Positions 50,845 to 58,870 are shown, counted from the first letter of the stretch. The stretch: 64,000 nt of DNA from JADZAI01 sp047602465 (GCA_047602465.1 JASGHF010000002.1:1-64000), one strand, 5' to 3'. Translations and numbers: made by a program. Notes: generated by a model not told the origin, from the letters alone.

Positions 50845-52164
50845 TCAAACAAACCTGACCGCCGCGCCCGCCGCCGGCCCCACCGCCGCGCCATCCCGCA
50901 TCACCGCCCGGCCCCGCACCACCGTCATCACCGGCCAGCCGGTCGCCTCGAACCCGTCGAACTGCGTCCAGCCGCAGCGCGAGGCCATGTCCGCATTCCG
51001 GATCACCCGCTTGGCCTTCAGGTCCACCAGCGTGAAGTCCGCGTCGAAATCCGGCGCGATCAGGCCCTTGCCCTCGATCCCATACACGAAGGCCGGCCCC
51101 GCAGACGTCAGCTGCACCATGCGCTCCAGGCTCAACCGCCCCGCCGCCACATGGCTCAGCATCATCGGCACGAAGGTCTGCACCCCCGGCATCCCCGAAG
51201 GCGTCTGCGGATAGACGCCCTCCTTCTCGCTCGGCAGGTGCGGCGCATGGTCGGTGCCGACCACGTCCACCGTCCCGTCATTCACCGCCCGCCACAGCGC
51301 ATCCTGGTGCGCCTTCTCGCGGATCGGCGGGTTCATCTGCGCGAAATTCCCCAGCCGCTCGTAACAATCCGGCGCCGTCATGCTCAGGTGATTGACCGTC
51401 ACCTCCACCGTCGCGATGTCCTTGTTGAAGGCATAGATCGGCATCTCGTCGGCGGTCGTCGCGTGCAGCACATGCACCTTCCGCCCCGCCGCCCGCGCCA
51501 GCTTCATCAGCCGCTCGCCCGCGATCCGCGCACAGGCCGCATCGCGCCACACCGGATGCGTCTCCACCCGGCCGGGCAGGGCCAGGGCCTTCCGCGCCTG
51601 CAACCGCTCCTCGTCCTCGGCATGAAACGCGATCCGCCGCGACCCGCTCGCCAGCGCCCGGCGCAGGCCGTCATCGTCCGCCAGCAGCAGCGAGCCGGTC
51701 GACGCCCCCATGAAGATCTTGATGCCCGCGCATCCCGGCAGCCGCTCCAGTTCCCCCAACTGGTCCGCATTCTCCGCCGTCCCGCCGATATAGAAGGCGT
51801 AGTCGCACGCCATCCGCCCCTCGGCGCGCTTCAGCTTGTCGGCCAGCAACGCGGCGCTCACCGTGGCCGGGTTCGAGTTCGGCATCTCGAACACCGCCGT
51901 CACCCCGCCCAGAATGGCGGCGCGCGACCCGGTCTCGAAGTCTTCCTTGGCCGTCAGCCCCGGCTCGCGGAAATGCACATGCGCGTCGATCACCCCCGGC
52001 AGCACATGCAGCCCGGTGGCGTCGATCACCTCCCCGCCCTGCGCCGCCGCCAAAGTTCCAATCGCCGCGATCCGCCCGCCGCGCACGCCGATATCGGCTG
52101 ACACGATCCCCTCCGGCGTCACCACCTGCCCGCCGCGGATCACGAGATCGAATGTCTTGGTCAT
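50845..52164 (-). CDS. pyrC: Dihydroorotase
   Basis: A 439-residue amidohydrolase. Metal-site motifs are GVIDAHVHFREPG (two His), KIFMGASTG (the carboxylatable Lys), HVLHATTADEMP and VVGTDHAPHLPSEK (catalytic Asp). The length and these motifs fit class I dihydroorotase of pyrimidine synthesis; allantoinases are related and not fully excluded, but no purine-degradation gene is nearby. It converges with the restriction enzyme at a 5-base gap. Confidence 0.88.
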   Translation of the reverse strand: MTKTFDLVIRGGQVVTPEGIVSADIGVRGGRIAAIGTLAAAQGGEVIDATGLHVLPGVIDAHVHFREPGLTAKEDFETGSRAAILGGVTAVFEMPNSNPATVSAALLADKLKRAEGRMACDYAFYIGGTAENADQLGELERLPGCAGIKIFMGASTGSLLLADDDGLRRALASGSRRIAFHAEDEERLQARKALALPGRVETHPVWRDAACARIAGERLMKLARAAGRKVHVLHATTADEMPIYAFNKDIATVEVTVNHLSMTAPDCYERLGNFAQMNPPIREKAHQDALWRAVNDGTVDVVGTDHAPHLPSEKEGVYPQTPSGMPGVQTFVPMMLSHVAAGRLSLERMVQLTSAGPAFVYGIEGKGLIAPDFDADFTLVDLKAKRVIRNADMASRCGWTQFDGFEATGWPVMTVVRGRAVMRDGAAVGPAAGAAVRFV

Positions 52165-52223
52165 GGGCTGGTTATAGGCACCACCCCTTGCCTCTCAAAG
52201 CGCCGCGGCCCACTTAAAGACCC

Positions 52224-53129
52224 ATGCCCACCGCCCGCCTCACCGACCGCGCCGTCCTCGCCGTGATGGGCGAAACCGCCGCCGATTTCCTGCAGGGCCT
52301 CGTCACCAACGACGTGACGAAATTGAATCCCGGCTCAGGCACTTACGCGGCGTTGCTGACTCCCCAAGGCAAGATCGTCACCGACTTCCTGGTCCACGCC
52401 GCCCCCGGCGGCTTCCACCTCGACGCCCCCGCCACACACGCCGCCGACCTCCTCAAACGCCTGAAACTCTACCGCCTCCGCGCCCCCGTCACGCTGGAAG
52501 ACCTCAGCCCCACCCACGCCGTCTTCGCCGCCTGGGGAGCTAACCCTCTTCCTCATCCTGAGGAGGGCGCGCTAGCGCCCGTCTCGAAGGACGTCCCGCC
52601 CGATCCGCGCCTCCACGCCCTCGGCGCCCGCTGGATCGCCCCAATTGATCCTCCCCCGTTCACGGGGGAGGTGCCCCCGCAGGGGGCGGAGGGGGCAGAT
52701 CAGGCTCTCGCCGCCTACCACGCCCACCGCCTCGCCCTCGGCGTCCCCGACAGCGCCGATACCGAGGGCCAATTCGCCCTCGACGCCAATCTCGAAGAAC
52801 TCCACGGCCTCGACTTCAAAAAGGGCTGCTATGTGGGCCAGGAAGTCACCGCCCGCATGAAGCACAAGGCCGCCCCCCGCCGCCGCCTCGCCCGCCTCGT
52901 CTTCGACGGCCCCGCCCCGGCTCCCGGGACACGCCTCACCGGCGCTGACGGCACGGAAGTTGGCGAACTGAAATCAGGTCATGGCCGCGAGGCGATGGCG
53001 TCCGTTCGCCTCAACCGCATCACGACAACGCCGCAACTATCCGCAGACGGCATACCCGCCACAGTCGTCCACAGCGAACTTCTGCAACCAGCGCTTGAGG
53101 CCGCTCTGTCAAAAGCGACAAACGAATAG
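52224..53129 (+). CDS. ygfZ: Folate-binding protein YgfZ with two repeat insertions
   Basis: A 301-residue GcvT-fold protein for Fe-S cluster upkeep. The signature KGCYVGQEVTARMKHKAAPR is at about 198-217. Residues about 107-123 (NPLPHPEEGALAPVSKD) and 142-160 (IDPPPFTGEVPPQGAEGA) are Pro/Glu-rich inserts encoded by two palindromic DNA repeats that also occur between genes at 48.1 and 48.6 kb. Both stay in frame. The rest matches the usual domain order. It is divergent from dihydroorotase. Confidence 0.9.
   Translation: MPTARLTDRAVLAVMGETAADFLQGLVTNDVTKLNPGSGTYAALLTPQGKIVTDFLVHAAPGGFHLDAPATHAADLLKRLKLYRLRAPVTLEDLSPTHAVFAAWGANPLPHPEEGALAPVSKDVPPDPRLHALGARWIAPIDPPPFTGEVPPQGAEGADQALAAYHAHRLALGVPDSADTEGQFALDANLEELHGLDFKKGCYVGQEVTARMKHKAAPRRRLARLVFDGPAPAPGTRLTGADGTEVGELKSGHGREAMASVRLNRITTTPQLSADGIPATVVHSELLQPALEAALSKATNE
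52544..52593. repeat. CCTCATCCTGAGGAGG repeat inside ygfZ
   Basis: 27 bases identical to 48107-48133, followed by GCTAGC (a shorter loop stem) and the shared end CGCCCGTCTCGAAGGACG. It is translated as part of YgfZ. Confidence 0.75.
52650..52700. repeat. Double-hairpin repeat inside ygfZ
   Basis: CCTCCCCCGT-TCACGGGGGAGG, TG, CCCCC-GCA-GGGGG, CGGAGGGGGCA. Compared with 48603-48653 the first hairpin and end are conserved while the second stem is completely different but still paired (TCGC-GCA-GCGA there). Confidence 0.75.
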
Positions 53130-53200
53130 TCGAAAATCGACGTTCAAATCCGGGCGCCCTCAAAAAGCGACGTTCAATTCGCCTCAGCGACAAACGAATA
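53115..53200. repeat. A-B-B-A short repeats after ygfZ
   Basis: GCGACAAACGAATA occurs at 53115-53128 (overlapping the ygfZ stop) and 53187-53200; CGACGTTCAA occurs at 53138-53147 and 53168-53177. All are in the same orientation. A TTGACA box follows at about 53206, upstream of the VOC gene. Confidence 0.55.
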
Positions 53201-53258
53201 CCCGCTTGACAGTTCCGCTTTTGTTCCACATGCTCCGCCTGCCACTGGGGAGGCTCAC

Positions 53259-53642
53259 ATGGGCTCGGTTCTGCATCACGTTTCGCTCGGCTCGAACGAC
53301 ATGACGAAGGCGCTCGCCTTCTATGACGCCACCATGGCGACGCTCGGCCTCAAGCGCGTTCTGGAGTTTCTCCCTCACGCCGTCGCCTATGGTGACGACC
53401 ACCCGGTCTTCTGGATTCAGACGCCGCACGATGCGGGCAAGGCCAGCACCGGCAACGGCATGCATATCGGCTTCGCCGCAACCTCGAAGGATCAGGTCGA
53501 GGCGTTCCACGCTGCCGCCATCGCCCATGGCGGCCGCGACGACGGCGCCCCCGGCCCCCGGCCCGATTACGGCCATTCCTATTACGGCGCCTTCGTGCGA
53601 GACCCCGACGGCAACAAGATCGAGGCCTGCCTTCACGCATGA
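53259..53642 (+). CDS. VOC (glyoxalase/bleomycin-resistance fold) protein
   Basis: A 127-residue single VOC domain. SVLHHVSLGSNDMTKALAFY opens the first beta-alpha module and AFVRDPDGNKIEACLHA closes the second; metal ligands are probably His near residue 6, His near 68 (GMHIGF) and Glu in KIEAC. Members with this pattern include glutathione- or thiol-dependent lyases and dioxygenases; substrate unknown. GGGGAGG precedes the ATG. It is coupled to tag by ATGA. Confidence 0.9.
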   Translation: MGSVLHHVSLGSNDMTKALAFYDATMATLGLKRVLEFLPHAVAYGDDHPVFWIQTPHDAGKASTGNGMHIGFAATSKDQVEAFHAAAIAHGGRDDGAPGPRPDYGHSYYGAFVRDPDGNKIEACLHA

Positions 53643-54235
53643 CGAAAAAGCTTGAGCGCGGCGGCTGCGTCTGGCCCGGCTCCGACGCGCTCTATCTCGA
53701 TTATCACGACACCGAATGGGGCGTGCCGGAGCGTGACGGCCGCGCCCTCTGGGAAAAGCTGATCCTCGACGGCTTTCAGGCCGGCCTCTCCTGGATCACC
53801 ATCCTCAGGAAGCGCGAAAATTTCCGCCGCGCCTTCAAGGGCTTCGACCCTGAGAAGGTCGCCCGCATGACGGACAAGGATGTCGAACGCCTCCTGAAGG
53901 ACGAAGGCATCATCCGCCATCGCGGCAAGATCGAAGGCGCCATCAAGAACGCCAAAGCGTATCTGGAGATCGAGAAGACCCATCCGGGCGGCTTCACCGC
54001 CTATTGCTGGGCGTTCGTCGACGGCAAGCCGCAGGTCAACGGCTTCACCACCATGAAGCAGGTGCCCGCCGCCACCGATCTCTCCACCGCCTTCTCCAGG
54101 GATCTCAAGAAGCGCGGCTTCACCTTCTGCGGCCCCACCATCGTCTATGCCTGGATGCAGGCCTGCGGCCTCGTCAACGATCACATGACCGATTGCTTCC
54201 GCCACAAACAGGTCGCCAAGGCCAAGAGGCCATGA
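53639..54235 (+). CDS. tag: DNA-3-methyladenine glycosylase I
   Basis: A 198-residue repair enzyme that removes 3-methyladenine. LYLDYHDTEWGVPERDGRAL, LILDGFQAGLSWITILRKRE and GFTFCGPTIVYAWMQACGLV are family fingerprints. Zinc ligands are Cys10, His23 and the pair in NDHMTDCFRH (His and Cys). It overlaps the VOC gene by ATGA. Confidence 0.95.
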   Translation: MTKKLERGGCVWPGSDALYLDYHDTEWGVPERDGRALWEKLILDGFQAGLSWITILRKRENFRRAFKGFDPEKVARMTDKDVERLLKDEGIIRHRGKIEGAIKNAKAYLEIEKTHPGGFTAYCWAFVDGKPQVNGFTTMKQVPAATDLSTAFSRDLKKRGFTFCGPTIVYAWMQACGLVNDHMTDCFRHKQVAKAKRP

Positions 54236-54250
54236 GGCCTACCCCCAACC

Positions 54251-54300
54251 GTCATCCTCGGGGCCGCCGCCGAAGGCGTCGGAACCCGAGGACCCATAGC
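54251..54300. repeat. GTCATCCTCGGGG repeat, copy upstream of the GIY-YIG gene
   Basis: GTCATCCTCGGGGCCGC ... GGAACCCGAGGACCCATAGC forms an imperfect hairpin with a GCCGCCGAAGGCGTC loop stem. The reverse-oriented copy is at 54639-54683, on the other side of the GIY-YIG gene. Confidence 0.75.
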
Positions 54301-54315
54301 TCGCCGTAAACGCAG

Positions 54316-54630
54316 ATGCGGCGGCACAAACAATTCGCCTTCTACATTCTCGCCAGCCGCAAGCGCGGCACGCTCTATATCGGCGTCACCAGCGATCTGG
54401 CGGATCGCATCGCGCAACATCGCGCCCACGCACTTCCAGGTTTCACCGCGACCTACCACGTCACGCGGCTGGTCCACTACGAATGGCTCGACAGCGCGGA
54501 AAGCGCGATCAAACGCGAGAAGCAGCTGAAACACTGGTTACGCAGCTGGAAGATCGATCTCGTTGAACAGGCTAACCCGGCGTGGCGCGATCTTTGGCCT
54601 GCCCTGATCGGCGAACGCGAAATTGCGTAG
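54316..54630 (+). CDS. GIY-YIG nuclease-domain protein (URI type)
   Basis: A 104-residue stand-alone GIY-YIG domain. FAFYILASRKRGTLYIGVTS carries the two strand motifs in the variant YIL...LYIG, DLADRIAQHRAHALPGF the conserved Arg and His, and YEWLDSAESAIKREKQLKHW the catalytic Glu region. These small proteins are common in alphaproteobacteria, often in several copies; role unknown. It is bracketed by inverted copies of the GTCATCCTCGGGG repeat. Confidence 0.9.
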   Translation: MRRHKQFAFYILASRKRGTLYIGVTSDLADRIAQHRAHALPGFTATYHVTRLVHYEWLDSAESAIKREKQLKHWLRSWKIDLVEQANPAWRDLWPALIGEREIA

Positions 54631-54638
54631 ATCGCGCT

Positions 54639-54683
54639 ATGGCTCCTCGGGTTCGATGCTGCGCATCGCCCCGAGGATGACGA
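54639..54683. repeat. GTCATCCTCGGGG repeat, inverted copy downstream of the GIY-YIG gene
   Basis: Read on the minus strand: GTCATCCTCGGGGCGATGCG, then CAGCATCGAACCCGAGGAGC and CATAGC. Ends match the upstream copy (54251-54300), while the inner stem (GATGCGCAGCATC) differs but pairs with itself. Confidence 0.75.
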
Positions 54684-54706
54684 ATGGCAGGTGCGGCGCT
54701 TACGCC

Positions 54707-55066
54707 TCACGCATACGAGACCACCTCGAACTCGATCCCGTCGCTATCGAGGAAATAGAACCGCCTGCCGGGTTCGTAGCTGCCGTGATTGAACGCCGTC
54801 AGCCCCGCCGCCGTCACGCGCCGTTCGGCCTCATCCAGATCGTCCACCACGATCCCGACATGGTTCAACCGCCCCTGCGGCGGCGCCCCGCCATTGGAAT
54901 AGACCGCGAGATAATTGTCGTCCGCGCCCACATGCACCGTGTGCCCGCCGTTTTTCGCCGGCCCCTCCCAGCGGATTTTCCAGTCGAACAGCTTCACCAG
55001 CATCGCCGCGGTTTTCGCCGGCTCGCTGACCGTGATGTTCACATGCTCCAGCATCGCTTTTGTCAT
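54707..55066 (-). CDS. VOC-family protein adjoining soxR
   Basis: A 119-residue VOC protein. MLEHVNITVSEPAKTAAMLV, LNHVGIVVDDLDEAERRVTA and FYFLDSDGIEFEVVSYA give the two-module fold with metal ligands His, His and Glu. AGGAGG lies 7 bases before the ATG. It is divergent from soxR, with the SoxR-box-like site in between, so it may belong to a redox-stress regulon. Confidence 0.9.
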   Translation of the reverse strand: MTKAMLEHVNITVSEPAKTAAMLVKLFDWKIRWEGPAKNGGHTVHVGADDNYLAVYSNGGAPPQGRLNHVGIVVDDLDEAERRVTAAGLTAFNHGSYEPGRRFYFLDSDGIEFEVVSYA

Positions 55067-55120
55067 CGCCGCCTCCTTGCGCGCCCGGTGCGCGTCCTGC
55101 GTCGATTGCGATTTCTGCAA

Positions 55121-55138
55121 CCTCAACCTAACTTCAGG
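55121..55138. promoter_or_regulatory. SoxR-box-like operator
   Basis: CCTCAACCTAACTTCAGG matches the SoxR consensus CCTCAAGTTAACTTGAGG at 15 of 18 positions. It lies in the 99-bp gap between the divergent VOC gene and soxR, where SoxR would control one or both promoters. Confidence 0.75.
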
Positions 55139-55165
55139 TCAAGCACGATTTTTCCGGGGCGCGAC

Positions 55166-55639
55166 ATGCGCGCGACTGACCTCCTCACCATCGGCCAGCT
55201 CAGCCAGCGCACCGGGCTTTCGGTCTCCGCCATCCGGTTCTACGAAGAGAAGGGCCTCGTCAGCCCCGCGCGCAATGCCGGCGGCCAGCGCCGCTTCCCG
55301 CGCTCCGATATCCGCCGCCTCTCCTTCGTCGTCATCGCCCAGATGCTCGGCCTCTCCATCGGCGACATCGAAGCCCAGCTCCGCACGCTCCCGCAGGGCC
55401 GCACCCCCACCCGTCAGGACTGGGCCGATATCTCCCGCCGCGTCCGCACGGCGATCGACGATCGCATCGCCGCCCTCACCCGCATGCGCGACCGGCTCGA
55501 TGGCTGCATCGGCTGCGGCTGCCTCTCGCTGAAGACCTGCGCGCTCTACAATCCGGAAGACCGCGCCGCGAAGGCCGGCAGCGGACCCCGATACGTACTC
55601 GGAGAACCGCCCAAATCCGCGCTTTCGCGCAAGAACTGA
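55166..55639 (+). CDS. soxR: Redox-sensitive regulator SoxR
   Basis: A 157-residue MerR-type protein. LTIGQLSQRTGLSVSAIRFY is the HTH, EEKGLVSPARNAGGQRRFPR the wing, and CIGCGCLSLKTC the four-cysteine 2Fe-2S motif (C-x2-C-x-C-x5-C) diagnostic of SoxR. It senses redox-cycling compounds. No soxS exists nearby, as usual outside enterics; the VOC gene across the box is the likely direct target. Confidence 0.94.
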   Translation: MRATDLLTIGQLSQRTGLSVSAIRFYEEKGLVSPARNAGGQRRFPRSDIRRLSFVVIAQMLGLSIGDIEAQLRTLPQGRTPTRQDWADISRRVRTAIDDRIAALTRMRDRLDGCIGCGCLSLKTCALYNPEDRAAKAGSGPRYVLGEPPKSALSRKN

Positions 55640-55709
55640 CGTTTCGTCAGCTTGCGGCCTCAGCCCCCATCTGGCACTTGTCCCGCCTTCCGTTTGCGTC
55701 AGGTCTCCC

Positions 55710-57062
55710 TTGAATTCGCTGAGCCCGTCCAAGGCCTTCACGGCCTCCATCGATCCCGCTGTGGCCGCCCGCCGCCGTGAGGCCGTGCTGCGCGGCGACG
55801 AGCCGCTGCGCATCCTCCTGCCAAGCTACCGCTCCGATCCGCATACCGGCGGTCAGGGCATCTATATGGACTACATGTCCCGGGCGATTCTGGAGCTTGG
55901 GCACGAGGTCGAAGTCATCTCCGGCCCGCCTTATCCGAACCTCGATAACCGCATCCTGCTCACCAAGCTGGAATCGCTCGATCTCTACGCCAAGCCCAAG
56001 AACTGGATGGGCATTCCCAGCTATCCCAAGGGCGCGCCGAAAACCTGGACCGATATCCAGGAATACATCACCCATATCTCGGGCGGCTTCGGCGAGCTGA
56101 AATCCTTCGGCGAGCGCCTCTACAAGCACATGCTCACCCGTCACCAGAACTACGACGTGGTGCATGACAACCAGACGCTCTGCTGGGGTCTCCTGAAAGT
56201 CCGCGATCTGGGCCTCCCCGTCGCCGGCACGATCCATCACCCCATCACCCGCGACCGCGACATCGCCATCGCGCATGCGAAGTCGCTAAAGCTCAAGCTG
56301 CTGATCCGCCGCTGGCACTCCTTCGTGAACATGCAGAAGAAGGTCGCCCGCCAGCTCGATCCGGTCATCGTCGTTTCGGAATCCACCAAGCGCGACGTCG
56401 TCACCGAATTCGGCGTGAACCCCAAAAACATGCGCGTCGTGCTTCACGGCATCAACGCGCGCGACTTCCACCCGGAACCGGGCGTCGTCCGCAAGACCAA
56501 CCGCATCATGTGCGTCACCAGCGCCGACGTCGCGCTTAAAGGTCTGATGTACCTGATCCACGCCTATGCGGATCTGCTGAAGACCCGCCCGGATCTCGAA
56601 CTCCTCGTCGTCTCCAAGCTCCGCGAAGGCAACACCTCGCGCGCTCTGGATGAACTCGGCATCCGCGACCGCGTGAAGTTCGTCCACGGCCTCACGATTG
56701 AGGAAATGCGCCGCTACTACGCGGAAGCCACCGTCGCCGTGTCGCCGTCCGTCTATGAAGGCTTCGGCTTCCCGGCGGGCGAAGCGATGGCCTGCGGCGT
56801 CCCCGTCGTCGTCACCGAAGGCGGCTCGCTGCCCGAAGTCGCCGGCGATGCCGGTGTCATCGTGCCGGTGCGCGACAGCGCCGCTCTCGCCCGCGCCATC
56901 GGCGATCTGCTGGATAATCCCGGCAAGCGCGTCGAGCTTGGCGCCGCCGGCTATCGCCGCATCCAGGAGAACTTCCTCTGGACCCGCGCGGCGGCTGACG
57001 CCGTCGCGGTCTACAAGGAAGCCATCGCCAAGCACTACGGCTTGCAGCACGTGCTGGGCTGA
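55710..57062 (+). CDS. GT4-type glycosyltransferase
   Basis: A 450-residue GT-B glycosyltransferase. YRSDPHTGGQGIYMDYMSRA at the N-terminus (glycine-rich acceptor loop) and the donor-site stretch SPSVYEGFGFPAGEAMACGV (E-x7-E motif) define GT4. It is the first of three rightward genes separated by 3 bases and a GTG/ATG overlap, all likely acting on the same envelope or secreted glycan. TTG start; no ATG is available before the conserved region. Confidence 0.9.
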   Translation: MNSLSPSKAFTASIDPAVAARRREAVLRGDEPLRILLPSYRSDPHTGGQGIYMDYMSRAILELGHEVEVISGPPYPNLDNRILLTKLESLDLYAKPKNWMGIPSYPKGAPKTWTDIQEYITHISGGFGELKSFGERLYKHMLTRHQNYDVVHDNQTLCWGLLKVRDLGLPVAGTIHHPITRDRDIAIAHAKSLKLKLLIRRWHSFVNMQKKVARQLDPVIVVSESTKRDVVTEFGVNPKNMRVVLHGINARDFHPEPGVVRKTNRIMCVTSADVALKGLMYLIHAYADLLKTRPDLELLVVSKLREGNTSRALDELGIRDRVKFVHGLTIEEMRRYYAEATVAVSPSVYEGFGFPAGEAMACGVPVVVTEGGSLPEVAGDAGVIVPVRDSAALARAIGDLLDNPGKRVELGAAGYRRIQENFLWTRAAADAVAVYKEAIAKHYGLQHVLG

Positions 57063-57065
57063 TCC

Positions 57066-57797
57066 GTGCAGACCATCAACCTCAAAATTCTCGATCTTCA
57101 GGACGGGATGCGCACGCTGGATCTCGGCTGCGGCCGCGGCCGCCACGTGCATCAGGCCTATTATCACGCCGTCGGTCACGTCGTCGGCGTCGATCTCGGC
57201 TTCGAAGACGTCGTCTCCACGCGCGAGGGCTTCAAGCAGGCCCCCGACATGGACCCGAACTCAAAACGCGCCTACTCGCTCTCCCTGGCGGATGCGCTGA
57301 AGCTTCCCTTTCCGGACGCCTCGTTCGACCGCGTGATCTGCTCCGAGGTGATGGAGCACATTCCCGACTACAAATCGGCGCTCAAGGAAATCGCCCGCAT
57401 CCTGAAACCCGACGGCAAGTTCGGCGTCTCGGTGCCGCGCGCCTTCCCGGAATGGGTCTGCTGGAAGCTTGAAGAGCGCTACCACAACAATCCCGGCGGA
57501 CACGTCCGCATCTTCCGCACCTCGGGCCTCAAGCGCGACGTGACCGAAGCGGGTTTCAAGTTCCGCCGCCGTCACTGGGCGCACGGTCTCCACTCGCCCT
57601 ATTGGTGGCTTCAATGCGCGATGTGGGACAAGCGCGACACCAGCCGCATGGTCCGCGCCTACCGCAAGTTCCTTGAGTGGGACATCCTCAAGCGCCCCCT
57701 TCTGACACGCGCCCTGGAGAAGATCGCTGACCCGCTGATGGGCAAGTCGATCGTGCTCTATTTCGACAAGGTGCCAGCTCCTGCGGGCGCGGCATGA
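57066..57797 (+). CDS. Class I SAM-dependent methyltransferase of the glycan operon
   Basis: A 243-residue methyltransferase. MRTLDLGCGRGRHVHQAYYH is motif I, VVGVDLG the acidic post-I strand, FDRVICSEVMEHIPDYKSAL motif III/IV and ARILKPDGKFGVSVP motif V. It starts with GTG three bases after the glycosyltransferase and overlaps the next gene by ATGA. The acceptor is probably a lipid-linked or sugar intermediate made by the neighbours. Confidence 0.9.
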   Translation: MQTINLKILDLQDGMRTLDLGCGRGRHVHQAYYHAVGHVVGVDLGFEDVVSTREGFKQAPDMDPNSKRAYSLSLADALKLPFPDASFDRVICSEVMEHIPDYKSALKEIARILKPDGKFGVSVPRAFPEWVCWKLEERYHNNPGGHVRIFRTSGLKRDVTEAGFKFRRRHWAHGLHSPYWWLQCAMWDKRDTSRMVRAYRKFLEWDILKRPLLTRALEKIADPLMGKSIVLYFDKVPAPAGAA

Positions 57798-58870
57798 AGC
57801 TGCCCGCCGGCTTCTTTGACGGCGCGCTCAAGCGCATCCTCAGCCTGCAAAGGCCGGATGGCGCGATTCCGTGGTTCTCCAAAGGCGTCTTCGACCCCTG
57901 GAACCACACCGAGGCGGCCATGGGCCTCGCCATCCTCGGGCACGTCACCGAAGCCCGGCACGCCTACGACTATCTCGCTTCATCACAGGAAGCCGACGGC
58001 TCCTGGTGGGCCCATTACGGCAGCTCCGTGAACCTGGAAACCGGCCGTTACGAGGGCACGGGCGACGAACCCAAGAAGCGCGACACCAATTTCTGCGCCT
58101 ACCCCGCCACCGGCGTCTGGCATCTCTATCTCGTCACCAATGACCGCGCCGTCCTCACCCGCTATTGGCCGATGGTGAAGAAGGCGATCGATTTCGTCCT
58201 CGCTCTTCAGTCGCCCCACGGCGATATCCGCTGGGCCGCCCCCGGACCGGAAGCCGAACCGGACGACGCGCTCATCACCGGCTGCGCCTCGATCTTCCAC
58301 AGCCTCGGCTGCGCCATCGCCATCGCCGGCACACTCGGCCACGACACCACCCGCTGGACCAAATCGCGCGTCGCGCTCCGCGATTGCCTGCTGACGAAGC
58401 CCGAGCGTTTCGACCGCACCTGGCCGAGCAAATCCAACTTCTCGATGGACTGGTATTATCCCGTCCTCTGCGGCGTCCTCACAGGCGACGCCGCCCGCGC
58501 CCGCCTTGCCTCGCGCTGGGACGAATTCGTCGTCGATGGCCGCGGCTGCCGCTGCGTGCTTGGCGAACCCTGGGTCACCATCGCCGAAGGCTGTGAACTC
58601 GCCATCACCCTCATGGCCACCGGCGACACCGCGGCTGCGCGCGAGATGTTCCACCTCCAGGACCAATGGCGCGACGACAGCCGCGCCTACTGGATGGGAT
58701 TCCAATACGCCGAGAATGTTCCCTGGCCGGTCGAAAAACCTGCCTGGACCGCTGGCGCCGCGATCCTCGCCGCTGACGCGATCTACGGCCTCAGCCCGGC
58801 ATCCAGCCTCTTCACCCGGCCGCTACCCGGCCAGTCGTACGAGCAGCCGCAGCGACTTGATCTGCTCTAG
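57794..58870 (+). CDS. Prenyltransferase-like (alpha/alpha-toroid) protein
   Basis: A 358-residue protein with repeated helical hairpins of the squalene-cyclase/six-hairpin type: RILSLQRPDGAIPWFSKGVF, DYLASSQEADGSWWAHYGSS, FVLALQSPHGDIRWAAPGPE and FDRTWPSKSNFSMDWYYPVL (QW-like repeats). Family members are annotated as prenyltransferases or glycosidase-like; catalytic residues cannot be fixed. ATGA-coupled to the methyltransferase. Its 3' end overlaps the convergent methyltransferase gene by 48 bases. Confidence 0.82.
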   Translation: MKLPAGFFDGALKRILSLQRPDGAIPWFSKGVFDPWNHTEAAMGLAILGHVTEARHAYDYLASSQEADGSWWAHYGSSVNLETGRYEGTGDEPKKRDTNFCAYPATGVWHLYLVTNDRAVLTRYWPMVKKAIDFVLALQSPHGDIRWAAPGPEAEPDDALITGCASIFHSLGCAIAIAGTLGHDTTRWTKSRVALRDCLLTKPERFDRTWPSKSNFSMDWYYPVLCGVLTGDAARARLASRWDEFVVDGRGCRCVLGEPWVTIAEGCELAITLMATGDTAAAREMFHLQDQWRDDSRAYWMGFQYAENVPWPVEKPAWTAGAAILAADAIYGLSPASSLFTRPLPGQSYEQPQRLDLL

